Positions 26,756 through 35,844 of a stretch of 64,000 nt of DNA are shown here, in pieces. Where the stretch lies: the NCBI RefSeq assembly GCF_018732085.1, contig NZ_CP076103.1, forward strand, positions 5,208,001 to 5,272,000, given 5' to 3'. The DNA is from Lysobacter capsici (GTDB lineage: Bacteria > Pseudomonadota > Gammaproteobacteria > Xanthomonadales > Xanthomonadaceae). The translations under genes were made by a program, and so were the position numbers. Position 1 is the stretch's first letter; each line of letters begins with the position of its first letter. The notes under the pieces were generated by a model. The model did no database searches, was not told where the DNA came from, and was given only the letters and a program-made list of their open reading frames with translations.

Positions 26756-27280
26756 TCATGAAGCCGCTTTCAGCTCCGCCGCGCTGCAATAATCGCGCGG
26801 CTTTTTCTGATCGAGCCGGCGACCAAAACCAAGGAACAGCGCGCGACTGACCCATACGTCGAGCAACTGCGCGTTGCGCAGATTGAACAGCAGCTGCACA
26901 TACTGCCCTTCGGCTTGGTCGTGCTCGGAACCGGGATCGTAGAACGTCATGCCGATGTAGTACGGCAGCCGCTCCTCCGTGTGATACCACGACCCGCGTA
27001 TCGCGATATCGCGGCGCTCGCGCGTGCGGATCAATCGGGTCACGCACTCGGGCACTGCGTAGGAGTGTGCGCCGATGGTCAGCTTCAATCGCGGCGGAGC
27101 GTCGCCGCGCACGCGAAAATCCACCGTCGCCGGGCCGAACGTCGCTGGTACGTCCGGCAGACGACCGTCGGGCGCGAGCTTGAGTATTCGATCCTCATGC
27201 GCGTACGAGGCGCCGGCGGTCGCCCACAGCAACACGAGCGGCAGAAGAGGACGCAAGAGCGGGCGCATGCGGATCGGCAT
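26756..27280 (-). CDS. Exported hypothetical protein
   Basis: A 174-residue protein with a signal peptide (LLPLVLLWATAGASYAHE). Not recognised. It ends near RDYCSAAELKAAS and carries two Cys in the mature part. The ATG at 27,280 sits right before the signal; the longer frame is not conserved-looking. Confidence 0.55.
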   Translation of the reverse strand: MPIRMRPLLRPLLPLVLLWATAGASYAHEDRILKLAPDGRLPDVPATFGPATVDFRVRGDAPPRLKLTIGAHSYAVPECVTRLIRTRERRDIAIRGSWYHTEERLPYYIGMTFYDPGSEHDQAEGQYVQLLFNLRNAQLLDVWVSRALFLGFGRRLDQKKPRDYCSAAELKAAS

Positions 27281-27370
27281 GGGCCAACTGTATCGCGGCG
27301 CGGGCGAAATGGAATATGAGCAGGCGCGGCGCCGACACTCCGGCCCCACCCCCCGCTCATCACACCGACC

Positions 27371-27387
27371 TGTGCGCAATGCGCACA
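27371..27387. promoter_or_regulatory. Dyad TGTGCGC-AAT-GCGCACA
   Basis: A perfect seven-base inverted repeat, with a further GCTGTGCGCGC half-site 3', about 80 bases before the isochorismatase-like gene. Possibly an operator; no direct evidence. Confidence 0.3.
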
Positions 27388-27468
27388 GCTGCTGTGCGCG
27401 CAACCCTCTAAGCGATCCGACCGAAGCTGCGCATCATGGCCGCCACCCCATCCCGACAGGCCCACCGC

Positions 27469-28173
27469 ATGCGAATTTCCACCTTCCTCGGACTTGCCAC
27501 GCTTTCGATCGCCGGCATCGGCGCGGCCGATGCCGCGACTACGCCAAGCGAACCGCACCCGACCATCCGCGCCATCGCGGGCGCCGCCCCCGTCTCGAAG
27601 CTGCAGGCCAGCAAGACGGCGCTGCTGGTGATCGACTTCCAGAACGAATACTTCGCCGGCGGGCGCATGCCCCTCCCCGACGGCGACGCCGCGCTGCGGC
27701 AAACCCGTCGCCTGCTGGAATTCGCCGACCGCCATCGCATCGCGGTCGTTCACGTCCAGCACGTCCTGCCCGCCGGCGCGCCGCTGTTCGCCGACGGCGG
27801 CAACACGGTGAAGTTCCACGCGGCGATGCAGCCCCGCCGCGGCGAGCCGGTCGTGCGGAAGGATACGGTCAGCGTGTTCGCCGGCGCCTCGGCCGGCGCG
27901 ATCGAGCAGGCGTTGAAGGGCGCCGGTGCCGACACCTTGATCATCGCCGGCCTGCAGACCCATGCCTGCGTGGCCGGCGCGGCGCGCGACGCGGCCGCCA
28001 AGGGCTACAAAGTCGTCGTCGCCTCCGACGCCAGCGCCACCCGCGACCTGGCGCTGCGCGACGGCACGCGAATCGACCATAAGCAGCTGCACGCGTCGGC
28101 GCTGGCCGAAATCGAAGACACCTTCGGCGATGTCATGACCACCGACCGGATCATCGCCCTGCCGGTCGACTGA
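27469..28173 (+). CDS. Exported isochorismatase-family cysteine hydrolase
   Basis: A 234-residue hydrolase with a signal peptide (MRISTFLGLATLSIAGIGAA). The Asp-Lys-Cys triad is visible: Asp56 in LLVIDFQNEYF, Lys in VVRKDTVS, Cys in GLQTHACVAG. The family hydrolyses isochorismate, nicotinamide, carbamoyl sarcosine and related amides; export to the periplasm is less usual. An ATG at 27,436 would add 11 residues before the signal. A LysR regulator follows 62 bases downstream in the same direction. Confidence 0.82.
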   Translation: MRISTFLGLATLSIAGIGAADAATTPSEPHPTIRAIAGAAPVSKLQASKTALLVIDFQNEYFAGGRMPLPDGDAALRQTRRLLEFADRHRIAVVHVQHVLPAGAPLFADGGNTVKFHAAMQPRRGEPVVRKDTVSVFAGASAGAIEQALKGAGADTLIIAGLQTHACVAGAARDAAAKGYKVVVASDASATRDLALRDGTRIDHKQLHASALAEIEDTFGDVMTTDRIIALPVD

Positions 28174-28234
28174 TACCCTTGACCCGGACCACGGCATCGG
28201 CGCCCCGCCGATGCCGTCCGCCTGGAGCCAAGTG

Positions 28235-29143
28235 ATGGATCAGTTGTCAGCCATGCGCGCCTATCGCAGCATCGTCGAATCCGGCAGTTTCACCCAGGCC
28301 GCCGAGCGCCTCGGCACCACCCACACCTCGATCTCCCGCCTGCTCGGGCAATTGGAAAAGCACCTGGGCGTGCGCCTGCTCAACCGCAACAGCCGCAGCC
28401 TCACCACCACCGAGGCCGGCGCGCACTACTACCGCGATTGCATCGACATCCTCGAACGCATGGACGCCGCGCAACAACGCCTCAAGTACGACCCGTCGCT
28501 GCCGTCGGGCGTGTTGCGCCTGAGCCTGCCGCATGCGGTCGGCGCGCTCGAACTGGGGCAGTGGTTGCCGGGCTTCGCGCAACGCCATCCGCAAATCCAC
28601 CTGGATATCTCCTGCGACGATCGCATCGTCGATCTGGTCAAGGGCGGTTTCAACATGGCCATCCGCATCTCCGGCCCGCTGGCCGACAGCAGCCTGGTCG
28701 CGCGCGAACTCGCGGTGTCCGACCGGGTGCTGGTGGCCGCGCCGCAGTACATCGCGCATCACGGCCTGCCGCGCACCACCGGCGACTTCCAGAACCATCA
28801 ACTGCTGGCCTATGCCGGCGACGGCCCGACCCTGCAACTGACCTCGCACCGCGGCGAAGTGGCGTCGGTGAAAACCGGCGACCGGCTGCGGCTGGACTCG
28901 ATCCTGTCGCTGCATGCCGCGGCGATGGCCGGACAGGGCATCGCCGCATTGACCTACTTGACCGTCCACCAGGATCTCGCCGCCGGCCGCCTGCTGCGCC
29001 TGCTGCCGCAGCACCACGCCGGCCAGCGCCACTACTTCGCGATCTACCCGCACGCACGTCAGCTGACGCCCAAGGTGCGCGCCTTCACCGAGTTCATGCG
29101 CGCGCATTACGCGGCGGCGCGGCAAGGCGATAGCGCAAACTAG
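28235..29143 (+). CDS. LysR-family transcriptional regulator
   Basis: A 302-residue regulator: winged helix-turn-helix at residues 1-60 (SFTQAAERLGTTHTSISRLLGQLE) and a substrate-binding-like effector domain (about 90-295). The start at 28,235 (MDQLSAMRAYRS) is the normal LysR N terminus, with GGAG upstream. Co-directional with the cysteine hydrolase and a possible regulator of it. Closest to the single-domain LysR group with YIAHHGLPRTTGDFQNHQLL. Confidence 0.9.
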   Translation: MDQLSAMRAYRSIVESGSFTQAAERLGTTHTSISRLLGQLEKHLGVRLLNRNSRSLTTTEAGAHYYRDCIDILERMDAAQQRLKYDPSLPSGVLRLSLPHAVGALELGQWLPGFAQRHPQIHLDISCDDRIVDLVKGGFNMAIRISGPLADSSLVARELAVSDRVLVAAPQYIAHHGLPRTTGDFQNHQLLAYAGDGPTLQLTSHRGEVASVKTGDRLRLDSILSLHAAAMAGQGIAALTYLTVHQDLAAGRLLRLLPQHHAGQRHYFAIYPHARQLTPKVRAFTEFMRAHYAAARQGDSAN

Positions 29144-29222
29144 ATCGATCGACTTCGACGGCGGGGCAGAAGCGCCATCAAGCCTGCCTCGCACCGCTAT
29201 CCACCATCGGAAAGGACACCAG

Positions 29223-30071
29223 ATGCGAATCGCATGGATGACAGGCCTGCTTGTGCTCAGTGGCTGCGTGCTGCACGTTTCCGAGAAGAACATCGTCCAG
29301 GCGAAACCCGGAGCGGCGATCGAATCGGGCACCAGCGCCGACGGCGCGTGGACCATCCAGGCGCTGTCGCTGTCGGTCGAACCCGGCGTGGCGCTGCGAG
29401 GCGCGATCTTTCAACGGCCCGGGTCGGTCGCGACCGTGCTGTATTTCGGCGGCAACGGCTTCGTCCTCAGCAAGCATTACCGGTACGTGCTGCGGATCTA
29501 CAAGGACCTGCCCGTCGATGTCGTGGCCTTCGATCATCGCGGTTACGGCGGCAGCACCGGCCTTGCGTCGCTGGACGCGATGATGGCCGATGCGCCGTTG
29601 CTTTACGACTACACCCGGGCACTGCCGACGGTCGCGGCGAAGCCGCTGATCGTTCACGGGCATTCGCTGGGCAGTTTCGTCGCCGGCGAAGTCGCCAGGC
29701 AGCGCGCGCTCGACGGATTGGTGCTGGAGTCGTCGGCGACCTCGGCGGAAACGTGGGCGAGCGGTTTCGCCGATGCCTCGCTCTGGGTCCGCAAAGGCGT
29801 GGTGGATGCCAGCCTCGCGGGCCGCGGCAACCTGAGCGTGATGGCGACGCTGGACGAACCCGTCCTCATCGTGTCGGGCGCGGACGACACGACCACGCGG
29901 CCCGCGATGGCGAAAGCGCTGTTCGAGGCCGCGGCCGTTGCCGATAACCGCAAGGTCCTGCTTGTGGTCCCGGGCCATGGCCATATGGACGCATCGCTGA
30001 GCACCGACTATGTCGAGGCGTTCGATCGGCTGTACTTGACCGATGCACGCCGAGCCGGCCCGAAGAACTAG
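29223..30071 (+). CDS. Alpha/beta hydrolase, probable lipoprotein
   Basis: A 282-residue hydrolase with a lipobox-like N terminus (LLVLSGCVLHV). Oxyanion stretch FGGNGFVLS, nucleophile elbow GHSLGSF, acid VSGADDTTT, and His in VPGHGHMD. GGAAAGGA before the ATG is a strong ribosome site. The fold resembles YfhR/BEM46-type hydrolases that act at the membrane. Substrate unknown. Confidence 0.82.
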   Translation: MRIAWMTGLLVLSGCVLHVSEKNIVQAKPGAAIESGTSADGAWTIQALSLSVEPGVALRGAIFQRPGSVATVLYFGGNGFVLSKHYRYVLRIYKDLPVDVVAFDHRGYGGSTGLASLDAMMADAPLLYDYTRALPTVAAKPLIVHGHSLGSFVAGEVARQRALDGLVLESSATSAETWASGFADASLWVRKGVVDASLAGRGNLSVMATLDEPVLIVSGADDTTTRPAMAKALFEAAAVADNRKVLLVVPGHGHMDASLSTDYVEAFDRLYLTDARRAGPKN

Positions 30072-30139
30072 CGCAACCGTGCGGACGGGCGAGACCGCGT
30101 TGTCGGTCGAAGCGATCCGTCGCAGTGCGCCGGCAACCG

Positions 30140-30880
30140 CTATCGACGGCCCTCGGCCGCCGACGTTGCTCCGCGCGCCTTGAGCCATGCAACCAGCTCG
30201 CCGTACTCGCCCTCCTCGGCCGCGTCGAGCGGCGTCATGGGTTCCCACGGCGCCCACCAATTCACGTCGGCGCCGCGGTCGAGCAGATACTGCGCCGCAT
30301 CGCGCTGGCCGCCGTGGCAAGCACTCCAGAACGCCCCGTCGAGCACATCCTGCGGCGGCGCGGGCACGGCGTCGACCATCGCCCTCACCCGATCCATCAA
30401 CCCGAGCGTCGCCGCATCCGCCAGCGTGATCCGTGCGCCGCGTTCGACCAGCCGATGCGCGGCGCGCCACTGTTTGAACGCGGTCGCATCGGCGAGCGGC
30501 GGGCCACCGCCGATCACCGCACCCGCCGCATCGATATCCGCGCCGGCGTCAAGCAACGCGTCGAGCACCGCCACGTCGTCGCAGCTCGCCGCCCAGTGCA
30601 ACGGGGTTTCCCGATGCGCGCCAACGAACCGGGCATTCACATCGGAGCCGGCCGCCACCAGAACCTTCACGGTCTGCGCACCATTCGGGTAGTGCCCCGG
30701 CCAGTCGGTGACGATGTGCAGCAGCGTGCGTTGCGATCCGTTGGGATCGCCGGCGGCGATCGTGCAAGTGGCGAGGTCGGGATGCGTCGTCAACAACCGC
30801 TGCAACGTTTCCAGATCGCCGGCCTGGATCGCATCGACGACAGCGGCAGCGATTGAGTTCTCCGCACTGATCGTATTCAT
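30140..30880 (-). CDS. Ankyrin-repeat protein
   Basis: A 246-residue soluble protein with about five ankyrin repeats (for example GDLETLQRLLTTHPDLA, RETPLHWAASCDDVAVLDALLDAGADID, GQRDAAQYLLDRGADVNWWAPWEPMTPLDAA). Protein-binding module without catalytic domain. Isolated in the accessory region. Confidence 0.88.
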   Translation of the reverse strand: MNTISAENSIAAAVVDAIQAGDLETLQRLLTTHPDLATCTIAAGDPNGSQRTLLHIVTDWPGHYPNGAQTVKVLVAAGSDVNARFVGAHRETPLHWAASCDDVAVLDALLDAGADIDAAGAVIGGGPPLADATAFKQWRAAHRLVERGARITLADAATLGLMDRVRAMVDAVPAPPQDVLDGAFWSACHGGQRDAAQYLLDRGADVNWWAPWEPMTPLDAAEEGEYGELVAWLKARGATSAAEGRR

Positions 30881-30934
30881 CGCTCGTCCCCGTTCATTGC
30901 CCGCAGGCGCAAAGGCATCGGCCGGCCCGGCCGG

Positions 30935-31306
30935 TCAGACGTGTTGATCGAGCATGATCACGTTGCCATCGGGATCGGACAGGACGATATGCGCCGGTCC
31001 TTTGCTGTCCGGGTCGGCACGAGTCGCGATATCGACGCCCTGCGCATCGAGCGATTTCTGCACGTCCCGCACATCCGTGAACGAGGCCAGCGGGCTTGCG
31101 CTTTGATCCCAACCGGGATTGAAGGTGAGGATGTTCTTGTCGAACATTCCGCGAAATAGGCCGATCACGGTCGAACCGTTGCGCAGGATCAGCCATCCCT
31201 GCGCCTGATCGCCGGCCATCGGCGAAAAGCCGAGCTTCTCGTAGAACGATCGCGACGCCTCGATGTCCTTCACCGTCAGGCTCACAGAGAATGCGCCGAG
31301 TTCCAT
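30935..31306 (-). CDS. VOC (glyoxalase/bleomycin-resistance) family protein
   Basis: A 123-residue single VOC unit pair: SVSLTVKDIEASRSFYEKLGF at the N terminus and HIVLSDPDGNVIMLDQ at the C terminus. Metal-dependent dioxygenase, lyase or binding protein; activity not inferable. Confidence 0.85.
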   Translation of the reverse strand: MELGAFSVSLTVKDIEASRSFYEKLGFSPMAGDQAQGWLILRNGSTVIGLFRGMFDKNILTFNPGWDQSASPLASFTDVRDVQKSLDAQGVDIATRADPDSKGPAHIVLSDPDGNVIMLDQHV

Positions 31307-31419
31307 AAGTCACCTTTCAGGTAGTGAAGTGCCGTGAAGCGCCGTGTGTCGGCTTGTTCGCGGCCGCCGACATGAGCAAACCATCCTGGCGATCACTGTG
31401 CCGATCCGCTTTCGCCCAA

Positions 31420-31800
31420 TCAATCCCAGGCGGTTGCGTTCCCGGGAAACCCGGGCCGCTGAACCCGCACCACGCAGAACCGCTGCCCGGTCGGCGCCTG
31501 CATCACCACCCAGCGCTCCAGCCGATCCACCACGCGCGCACCGAGCGCCTCCAGCCGCGCCACCTCCGCGGGAATGTCGTCGGTTTCGATATCGATATGG
31601 ACCCGGCTGTCGTGCTCGACCTTCTGGATCTGCACGATCGGCTCGTCCGGCGGCGTTTCCAGCATGCGGTAGTTGCCGCGGGTTCCCGGATGATCGGGAT
31701 CGATCGGCCGGCCCAGTGCGTCGGCCCAGAACCGGGCAGCCTGATCGATGTCCGGCGTGTTGCAATCGATCAACAGCGCACAAAGACGGGAGTGGTGCAT
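31420..31800 (-). CDS. VOC family protein
   Basis: A 126-residue protein: LCALLIDCNTPDIDQAARFW, then VHIDIETDDIPAEVARLEALGARVVDR and QRFCVVRVQRPGF. This is the glyoxalase-like subgroup common in GC-rich bacteria. The ATG at 31,800 (MHHSRL) begins the conserved part. Confidence 0.85.
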   Translation of the reverse strand: MHHSRLCALLIDCNTPDIDQAARFWADALGRPIDPDHPGTRGNYRMLETPPDEPIVQIQKVEHDSRVHIDIETDDIPAEVARLEALGARVVDRLERWVVMQAPTGQRFCVVRVQRPGFPGNATAWD

Positions 31801-31961
31801 GGCGAACTCCTTGAGCGGGGGGCGCGAACGAACGTTGCGAGGCGGGAAACAGCATCGAGAAGCCGGTGTTGTCAACGCGTGCAGTGCGATCCACGATTTC
31901 GCCTCGCGTTGCGCTTTTGCGCCTGCCGCGCCACGTCGGCGGCGCGCCGTGGAACCCGCCG

Positions 31962-32723
31962 TTACCCCGCGCCCTGCTCCGGCGCAGCGGGCGCAAGGTT
32001 GCGCACCGGTGCCCACTCAATGACGACGTACAACGCGTGGTACACCTCCTGCCCTCGAACCCACGCCAGACCGGTGCCGCCGCGCAAGGGGTAATGGCTT
32101 GACTGGGGACTTTGGAAGGTCCATAGCGCCGCCCCGGGCTCCTGCCTGGACAGGAACCACTCGCGTTTTTCCTGCCAGGTGTAGGCATTGTGGTTGACCT
32201 TGTCGCGGCCGCCCCGGGCGAGCCCCAGCGTCAGCATGTGTTCGATGTGCTGGGCCATGTCGGCAAGATCCGCGCGCTCCAGCAACCAGTCCGCCGGCAT
32301 CACCGAGCGCCCCTCGCGCTCCAGCCAGGCCGCTTCGATGCTTCTGCAGTCCGGGCAGAACAACACGTCCTGCTCCTCATCGACCCAGCCGATGCGGTAC
32401 GACGACACCCAGCCGGACTTGGCGAAAGGGAAATCGACTTGCTGCGCGGCTTCGAAGTAGCTCTCGTCCGCCGGTGCCGGGCGCACGGTGATGCGCTCGG
32501 ATTGCAGCGCGGTTGCGTGCAACGGGCATATCTGCAGAAGCCGAAGCAAGTGCGTGGAGGACACGACGAACTCGGGATGCTCGGTCACGAAACGCGCCCA
32601 CTCGCGCTCCTGCCACCATTGAAGCCGCCCCATGCCGGCGCGCCTGATGTATTTCTCGTAGCGATCGTTGCCGACGAACTCGCGCAATCGAACCAGCAAC
32701 GTTTGTTCCCATTGTGAATCCAT
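31962..32723 (-). CDS. Hypothetical protein
   Basis: A 253-residue soluble, Trp-rich and charged protein (RRAGMGRLQWWQEREWAR; WLEREGRSVMPADWLLERADL). One CPDC pair (LFCPDCRS) may bind metal. No family recognised. Lone gene between a VOC gene and a divergent small gene. Confidence 0.6.
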   Translation of the reverse strand: MDSQWEQTLLVRLREFVGNDRYEKYIRRAGMGRLQWWQEREWARFVTEHPEFVVSSTHLLRLLQICPLHATALQSERITVRPAPADESYFEAAQQVDFPFAKSGWVSSYRIGWVDEEQDVLFCPDCRSIEAAWLEREGRSVMPADWLLERADLADMAQHIEHMLTLGLARGGRDKVNHNAYTWQEKREWFLSRQEPGAALWTFQSPQSSHYPLRGGTGLAWVRGQEVYHALYVVIEWAPVRNLAPAAPEQGAG

Positions 32724-32968
32724 GCATTTCTCCCCGAGCCCGCTTCACCGTCGCATCAAGCCGCCGGGAACCGGCGGCTGCGCACCTCGACCAGAAATTC
32801 GGCCCCGATCGCAACGCCCGATGCCGACCCGATCACCGAGTCGATCCCTCGGCAAGCGGGGCCAGAGTACACTTTCCAAAACGCACTTCGCCGCCCGTTT
32901 TCGCCATCGGCAATCCACATCGGCAGACGCGAATCCGCCTGGCACCTTACCTACGGACGACCCTTCCC

Positions 32969-33304
32969 ATGGCAGTGACTGGCAACGTTTTGATAAGGCC
33001 CTTGGGCGGCCTGGCCGATACCGCGAGCGTGCTGGGCCAAGTGCTTGGCGGCTTGAGGTTCGAACAGGATTTCTCTGGAAAGTTCGAGGAATTTCCCGCC
33101 TACACGGCCGAGCACGATGGCGTGCTGTATGCGTTGCTCGGCCCACCGGCGCCCGAGCACGATTTCAGGGACGACAAAAGCAACGACTTCTTTCAGCTTT
33201 TGCTCGAATCCGAGGATGACGGCGATCCGGACTGCGAGCTCAGCGACATTTCAGATGCGCTGATTTTGAAGATCAACGCCGACGGGCGCTTGATGTCTTC
33301 ATGA
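32969..33304 (+). CDS. Small acidic hypothetical protein
   Basis: A 111-residue acidic protein (LLLESEDDGDPDCELSDISDALIL). No signal or membrane segment. Size, acidity and solitary position resemble immunity proteins, but no family is recognised. The ATG at 32,969 is chosen because the frame further upstream overlaps the divergent gene. Confidence 0.5.
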   Translation: MAVTGNVLIRPLGGLADTASVLGQVLGGLRFEQDFSGKFEEFPAYTAEHDGVLYALLGPPAPEHDFRDDKSNDFFQLLLESEDDGDPDCELSDISDALILKINADGRLMSS

Positions 33305-33340
33305 TGGCCGGCGGCCTGCAGGGGGCGCGGCGGCCTTATT

Positions 33341-33363
33341 GAAACCGGGTCCGACCCGGTTTC
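33341..33363. repeat. Inverted repeat between convergent genes
   Basis: GAAACCGGGT-CCG-ACCCGGTTTC, a perfect 10-bp stem with no T-run on either side. Its place between two convergent stops fits a transcription-end hairpin. Confidence 0.5.
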
Positions 33364-33372
33364 AGGGAACGA

Positions 33373-34536
33373 TCAACCTCGTCCGCCCAGCAACCCATCG
33401 TCGGCGAACACGATTTGCGCGAAACGCTGCCCCATCACCCGATGCGTCGCCGCATCCGGATGCAGATCGTCGGGCAGAGGCAGGGACGCGCCGTCGGCCT
33501 CGCCATACAGGCGACGGCCGTCGAGATAAAACAGATTCGGGTCGGCCGCCGCGCGCCGGTCGACGATCGCACGCAGTTCGCCGCGGATGGCGTTGAGCGT
33601 CAATTTGCCGGCCGCGCGCTCGGCCGGATCGCCGGTGGCACGAAACCGCACTTCGCCGCGTCGCAGCGCATCGATATCGAACGCACCCGGACCCGGCGTG
33701 TCCTCGTGGATGGGGCACGCAATCGGCGAGACGATCAACAGCGGCGTGGCCGGATGCCCGTCGCGGATCGTATCGATGAAGCCATGCACCGCGGGCGCGA
33801 ACGCGCGCATCCGCATCGCGTCCATGTTCACCAGGTTGATGCCGATCTTCAGGCTGATGGCATCGGCCGGTCGATCGCGGATCGTGCGCGCGACGAACGG
33901 ATCGAGCAGCGCGCTGCCGCCCAGGCCGAGATTGACCAGATCCACGTCCGCCAACGACGCGGCCACCGCCGGCCACGTCCCGGTCGGGCTCGCCGCGTTC
34001 GAGCCCTGGCTGATCGAGCTGCCGTAATGCAGCCATTGCATGCGCCCCTCGCGCGCGACCGCGGTCACCGGCGCGTTGGCACGCAGCGCGCGCAGCCGCG
34101 TGGTCTCGTTATGCGGCAGCCACAGGTCGATGCGCTTGATCCCTTCGGGCAGCCCGTCGAAGCGGATCGGCTCGGCCGGCACCGACTCGCTGCGCGTCTG
34201 CCCCGTGACCATGTCCACCGTCGTCAATTCGCCTCCGCGCACCGACGCCTGCGCGAACAGCGCGCCGTCCACCACCAGGTCGAAGACCCCAACAGGACGC
34301 GGCGGCAAACCGGCGAAGTTGCGGCGCATGGGCCACGCGTCCAGCTCGACGATCGTCGCGGCCGTGTGGAACGACAGCCGGCCGCCGGCGGGTTGCGCTT
34401 CGACCATCGCCAGTTGCGGGTCCGGGCATTGGCCGCGGGCCCAGGTGGGCAGACGGTGAGGCTGCAGGCCTTGGTCGGTGGGCTCCAGATCGAGCAGGCC
34501 GTGGATGAGGTCGGCAGTGAGCGGGATCGTCAGCAT
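33373..34536 (-). CDS. SGNH/GDSL-family hydrolase with N-terminal beta domain
   Basis: A 387-residue protein. An N-terminal beta-sandwich-like region (about 1-155) precedes an SGNH hydrolase domain: Ser174 in YGSSISQG (a GDS variant), GLGGS as block II, KIGIN as block III, and DDLHPD (Asp356/357, His359) as block V. This two-domain layout is that of the GDSL-like lipase/acylhydrolase group of carbohydrate esterases. No signal peptide. Confidence 0.78.
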   Translation of the reverse strand: MLTIPLTADLIHGLLDLEPTDQGLQPHRLPTWARGQCPDPQLAMVEAQPAGGRLSFHTAATIVELDAWPMRRNFAGLPPRPVGVFDLVVDGALFAQASVRGGELTTVDMVTGQTRSESVPAEPIRFDGLPEGIKRIDLWLPHNETTRLRALRANAPVTAVAREGRMQWLHYGSSISQGSNAASPTGTWPAVAASLADVDLVNLGLGGSALLDPFVARTIRDRPADAISLKIGINLVNMDAMRMRAFAPAVHGFIDTIRDGHPATPLLIVSPIACPIHEDTPGPGAFDIDALRRGEVRFRATGDPAERAAGKLTLNAIRGELRAIVDRRAAADPNLFYLDGRRLYGEADGASLPLPDDLHPDAATHRVMGQRFAQIVFADDGLLGGRG

Positions 34537-35401
34537 CGCGAAAGCTTAGGGGGATTGCACAGCCACGCAAAGTTCGTGGCGAGCGGCCCTGCTTTTCCTG
34601 CGCGCTGTTTTTTTGGGGCCACGCACATTCCCGCTTGCTTCGAACCCGGAGTCGGAACGAACGTTCCTGGAACCAGGCAATCAACCTGACCGTCCAGGCA
34701 ACCGCCAAGCACGGTTACGCCGCCCCCTGCGTTTCCTCGCCGCGGCATTGCTGCGCGGCCACCCAACGCAGGCAATGCGTGGGCGGAACGCCTTGCCCGG
34801 GGTTGTAAAACATAAGCCGTCCTCCGAGCGCCATGCGTCTTATGCGAGCCTGGCATACAGGCCGAACACGGCGCAGACGGCGCGATCTGCTTGGAAGAAC
34901 GCGCCGGCTTCTGCCTTGGTCAGCGCCCACCTTCGCATGCACCAAGTCGGTGCATGCGAAGGCCGCGGCGCTGCTCCCGAACACCGCGACGCTGCTTCGG
35001 AATACCGATTCGGTATTCCCATAAGCCGTTTCGGTCTTGCGGAAGACGAATTTCGCGCTCGCGAATACCAGCGCGGCATTCCGGAAGCCCGTCGCGGGCT
35101 TCCGGAATCTCTTTTCGGCATTACAAAAGACCGGCGCGGGATTCGCATGCACCACGCTGGTGCTCCGGAAAGACTCGACCGGATTGCGGAACACCGATTC
35201 GGCCTTCACGAAAGCCGAATCGGTATTCCGCAGAAGCTTTTTCGTGCTCTCGAATCTCTCCGCGCGATTACGGAAGGCCGCCGAGGCCTTACGGAAGGAC
35301 TCGTTTGCCTTCCGGAATGGAAAAAAGACATATCGATGGTGCGCAGGACGCACAGACGCAGGGAAACAGGGCTCGGACCTGCCTATGGAAGGCGACCGCT
35401 C
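34537..35401. other. 865-base gap without a supported conventional gene
   Basis: The second half is the 21-base palindromic array (34,932-35,317). A minus-strand open frame at 34,715-35,353 (212 codons, GTG start, no ribosome site) and overlapping plus-strand frames translate the array; coding on either strand is uncertain. The first half (34,537-34,920) shows nothing recognisable. Confidence 0.5.
34932..35317. repeat. Array of nineteen 21-base units with palindromic cores
   Basis: Eight-base cores start at 34,932, 34,953, 34,974 and every 21 bases up to 35,310. Full matches to TTCCGGAA occur at 35,079, 35,100 and 35,310; variants include TTACGGAA (35,268, 35,289), TTGCGGAA (35,037, 35,184), CTCGCGAA, CTCCGGAA and TTCACGAA. 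The 13-base spacers are often dyads of the form nACCGnnTCGGTn (for example TACCGATTCGGTA at 35,003, CACCAAGTCGGTG at 34,940). Because the core is self-complementary, both strands read as heptads starting Phe-Arg-Lys/Asn in the same register. No indels break the period. Confidence 0.85.
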
Positions 35402-35698
35402 TCAGGGTGAACACACAAGCTTGAAGTTCTTCGGATCGAGCGGCTCCCGGGCTTCCATTTTCTTCTCCAGCGCGATCGCCTCGCGGACGGTCAGGCCGCG
35501 ATGCATCCATTTGCCGCTGTCCATCTGGCAACGTCGCGTGCGCAGCATGAAGGTGGCCAGCAACAGCGCGTCATCGTCGGGCAGGTCGTGACCCGCGGCC
35601 TGGGCGACCTTGGCGGCCGCGAGATAGTCGTCCGGCAGCCGGATCTCGGCCGATGCGGCGCCGGCCGCCAACAACACCGCCAGTACAGAACCGATCAT
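35402..35698 (-). CDS. Small exported hypothetical protein
   Basis: A 98-residue protein with a signal peptide (MIGSVLAVLLAAGAASAE) and a short mature part with two Cys (RTRRCQMDSG; KLVCSP). No family recognised. The promoter-side flank is ordinary. Confidence 0.55.
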   Translation of the reverse strand: MIGSVLAVLLAAGAASAEIRLPDDYLAAAKVAQAAGHDLPDDDALLLATFMLRTRRCQMDSGKWMHRGLTVREAIALEKKMEAREPLDPKNFKLVCSP

Positions 35699-35844
35699 GG
35701 CATCCCTCCCCTTTTCCCTTCGCAGTGCGGGCAGACCGTGGTGCGCGACAGCGAGCGCCGTGGATTTTCCGCCAACGCTACCCTGACCGTTTTTCCTTGA
35801 ACCTGTGAAAGTCCACTTTGACTACTGTTTTGCGCAACGGTGCG

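Noticed and set aside
34932..35317. CRISPR array
   Set aside because: Units are 21 bases with no separate unique spacers of 30 or so bases, repeats are degenerate and palindromic, and no cas gene is present.
34715..35353. A firm protein-coding call for the minus-strand heptad frame
   Set aside because: GTG start without ribosome site, and the plus strand has an equally regular heptad frame, so coding strand cannot be decided.
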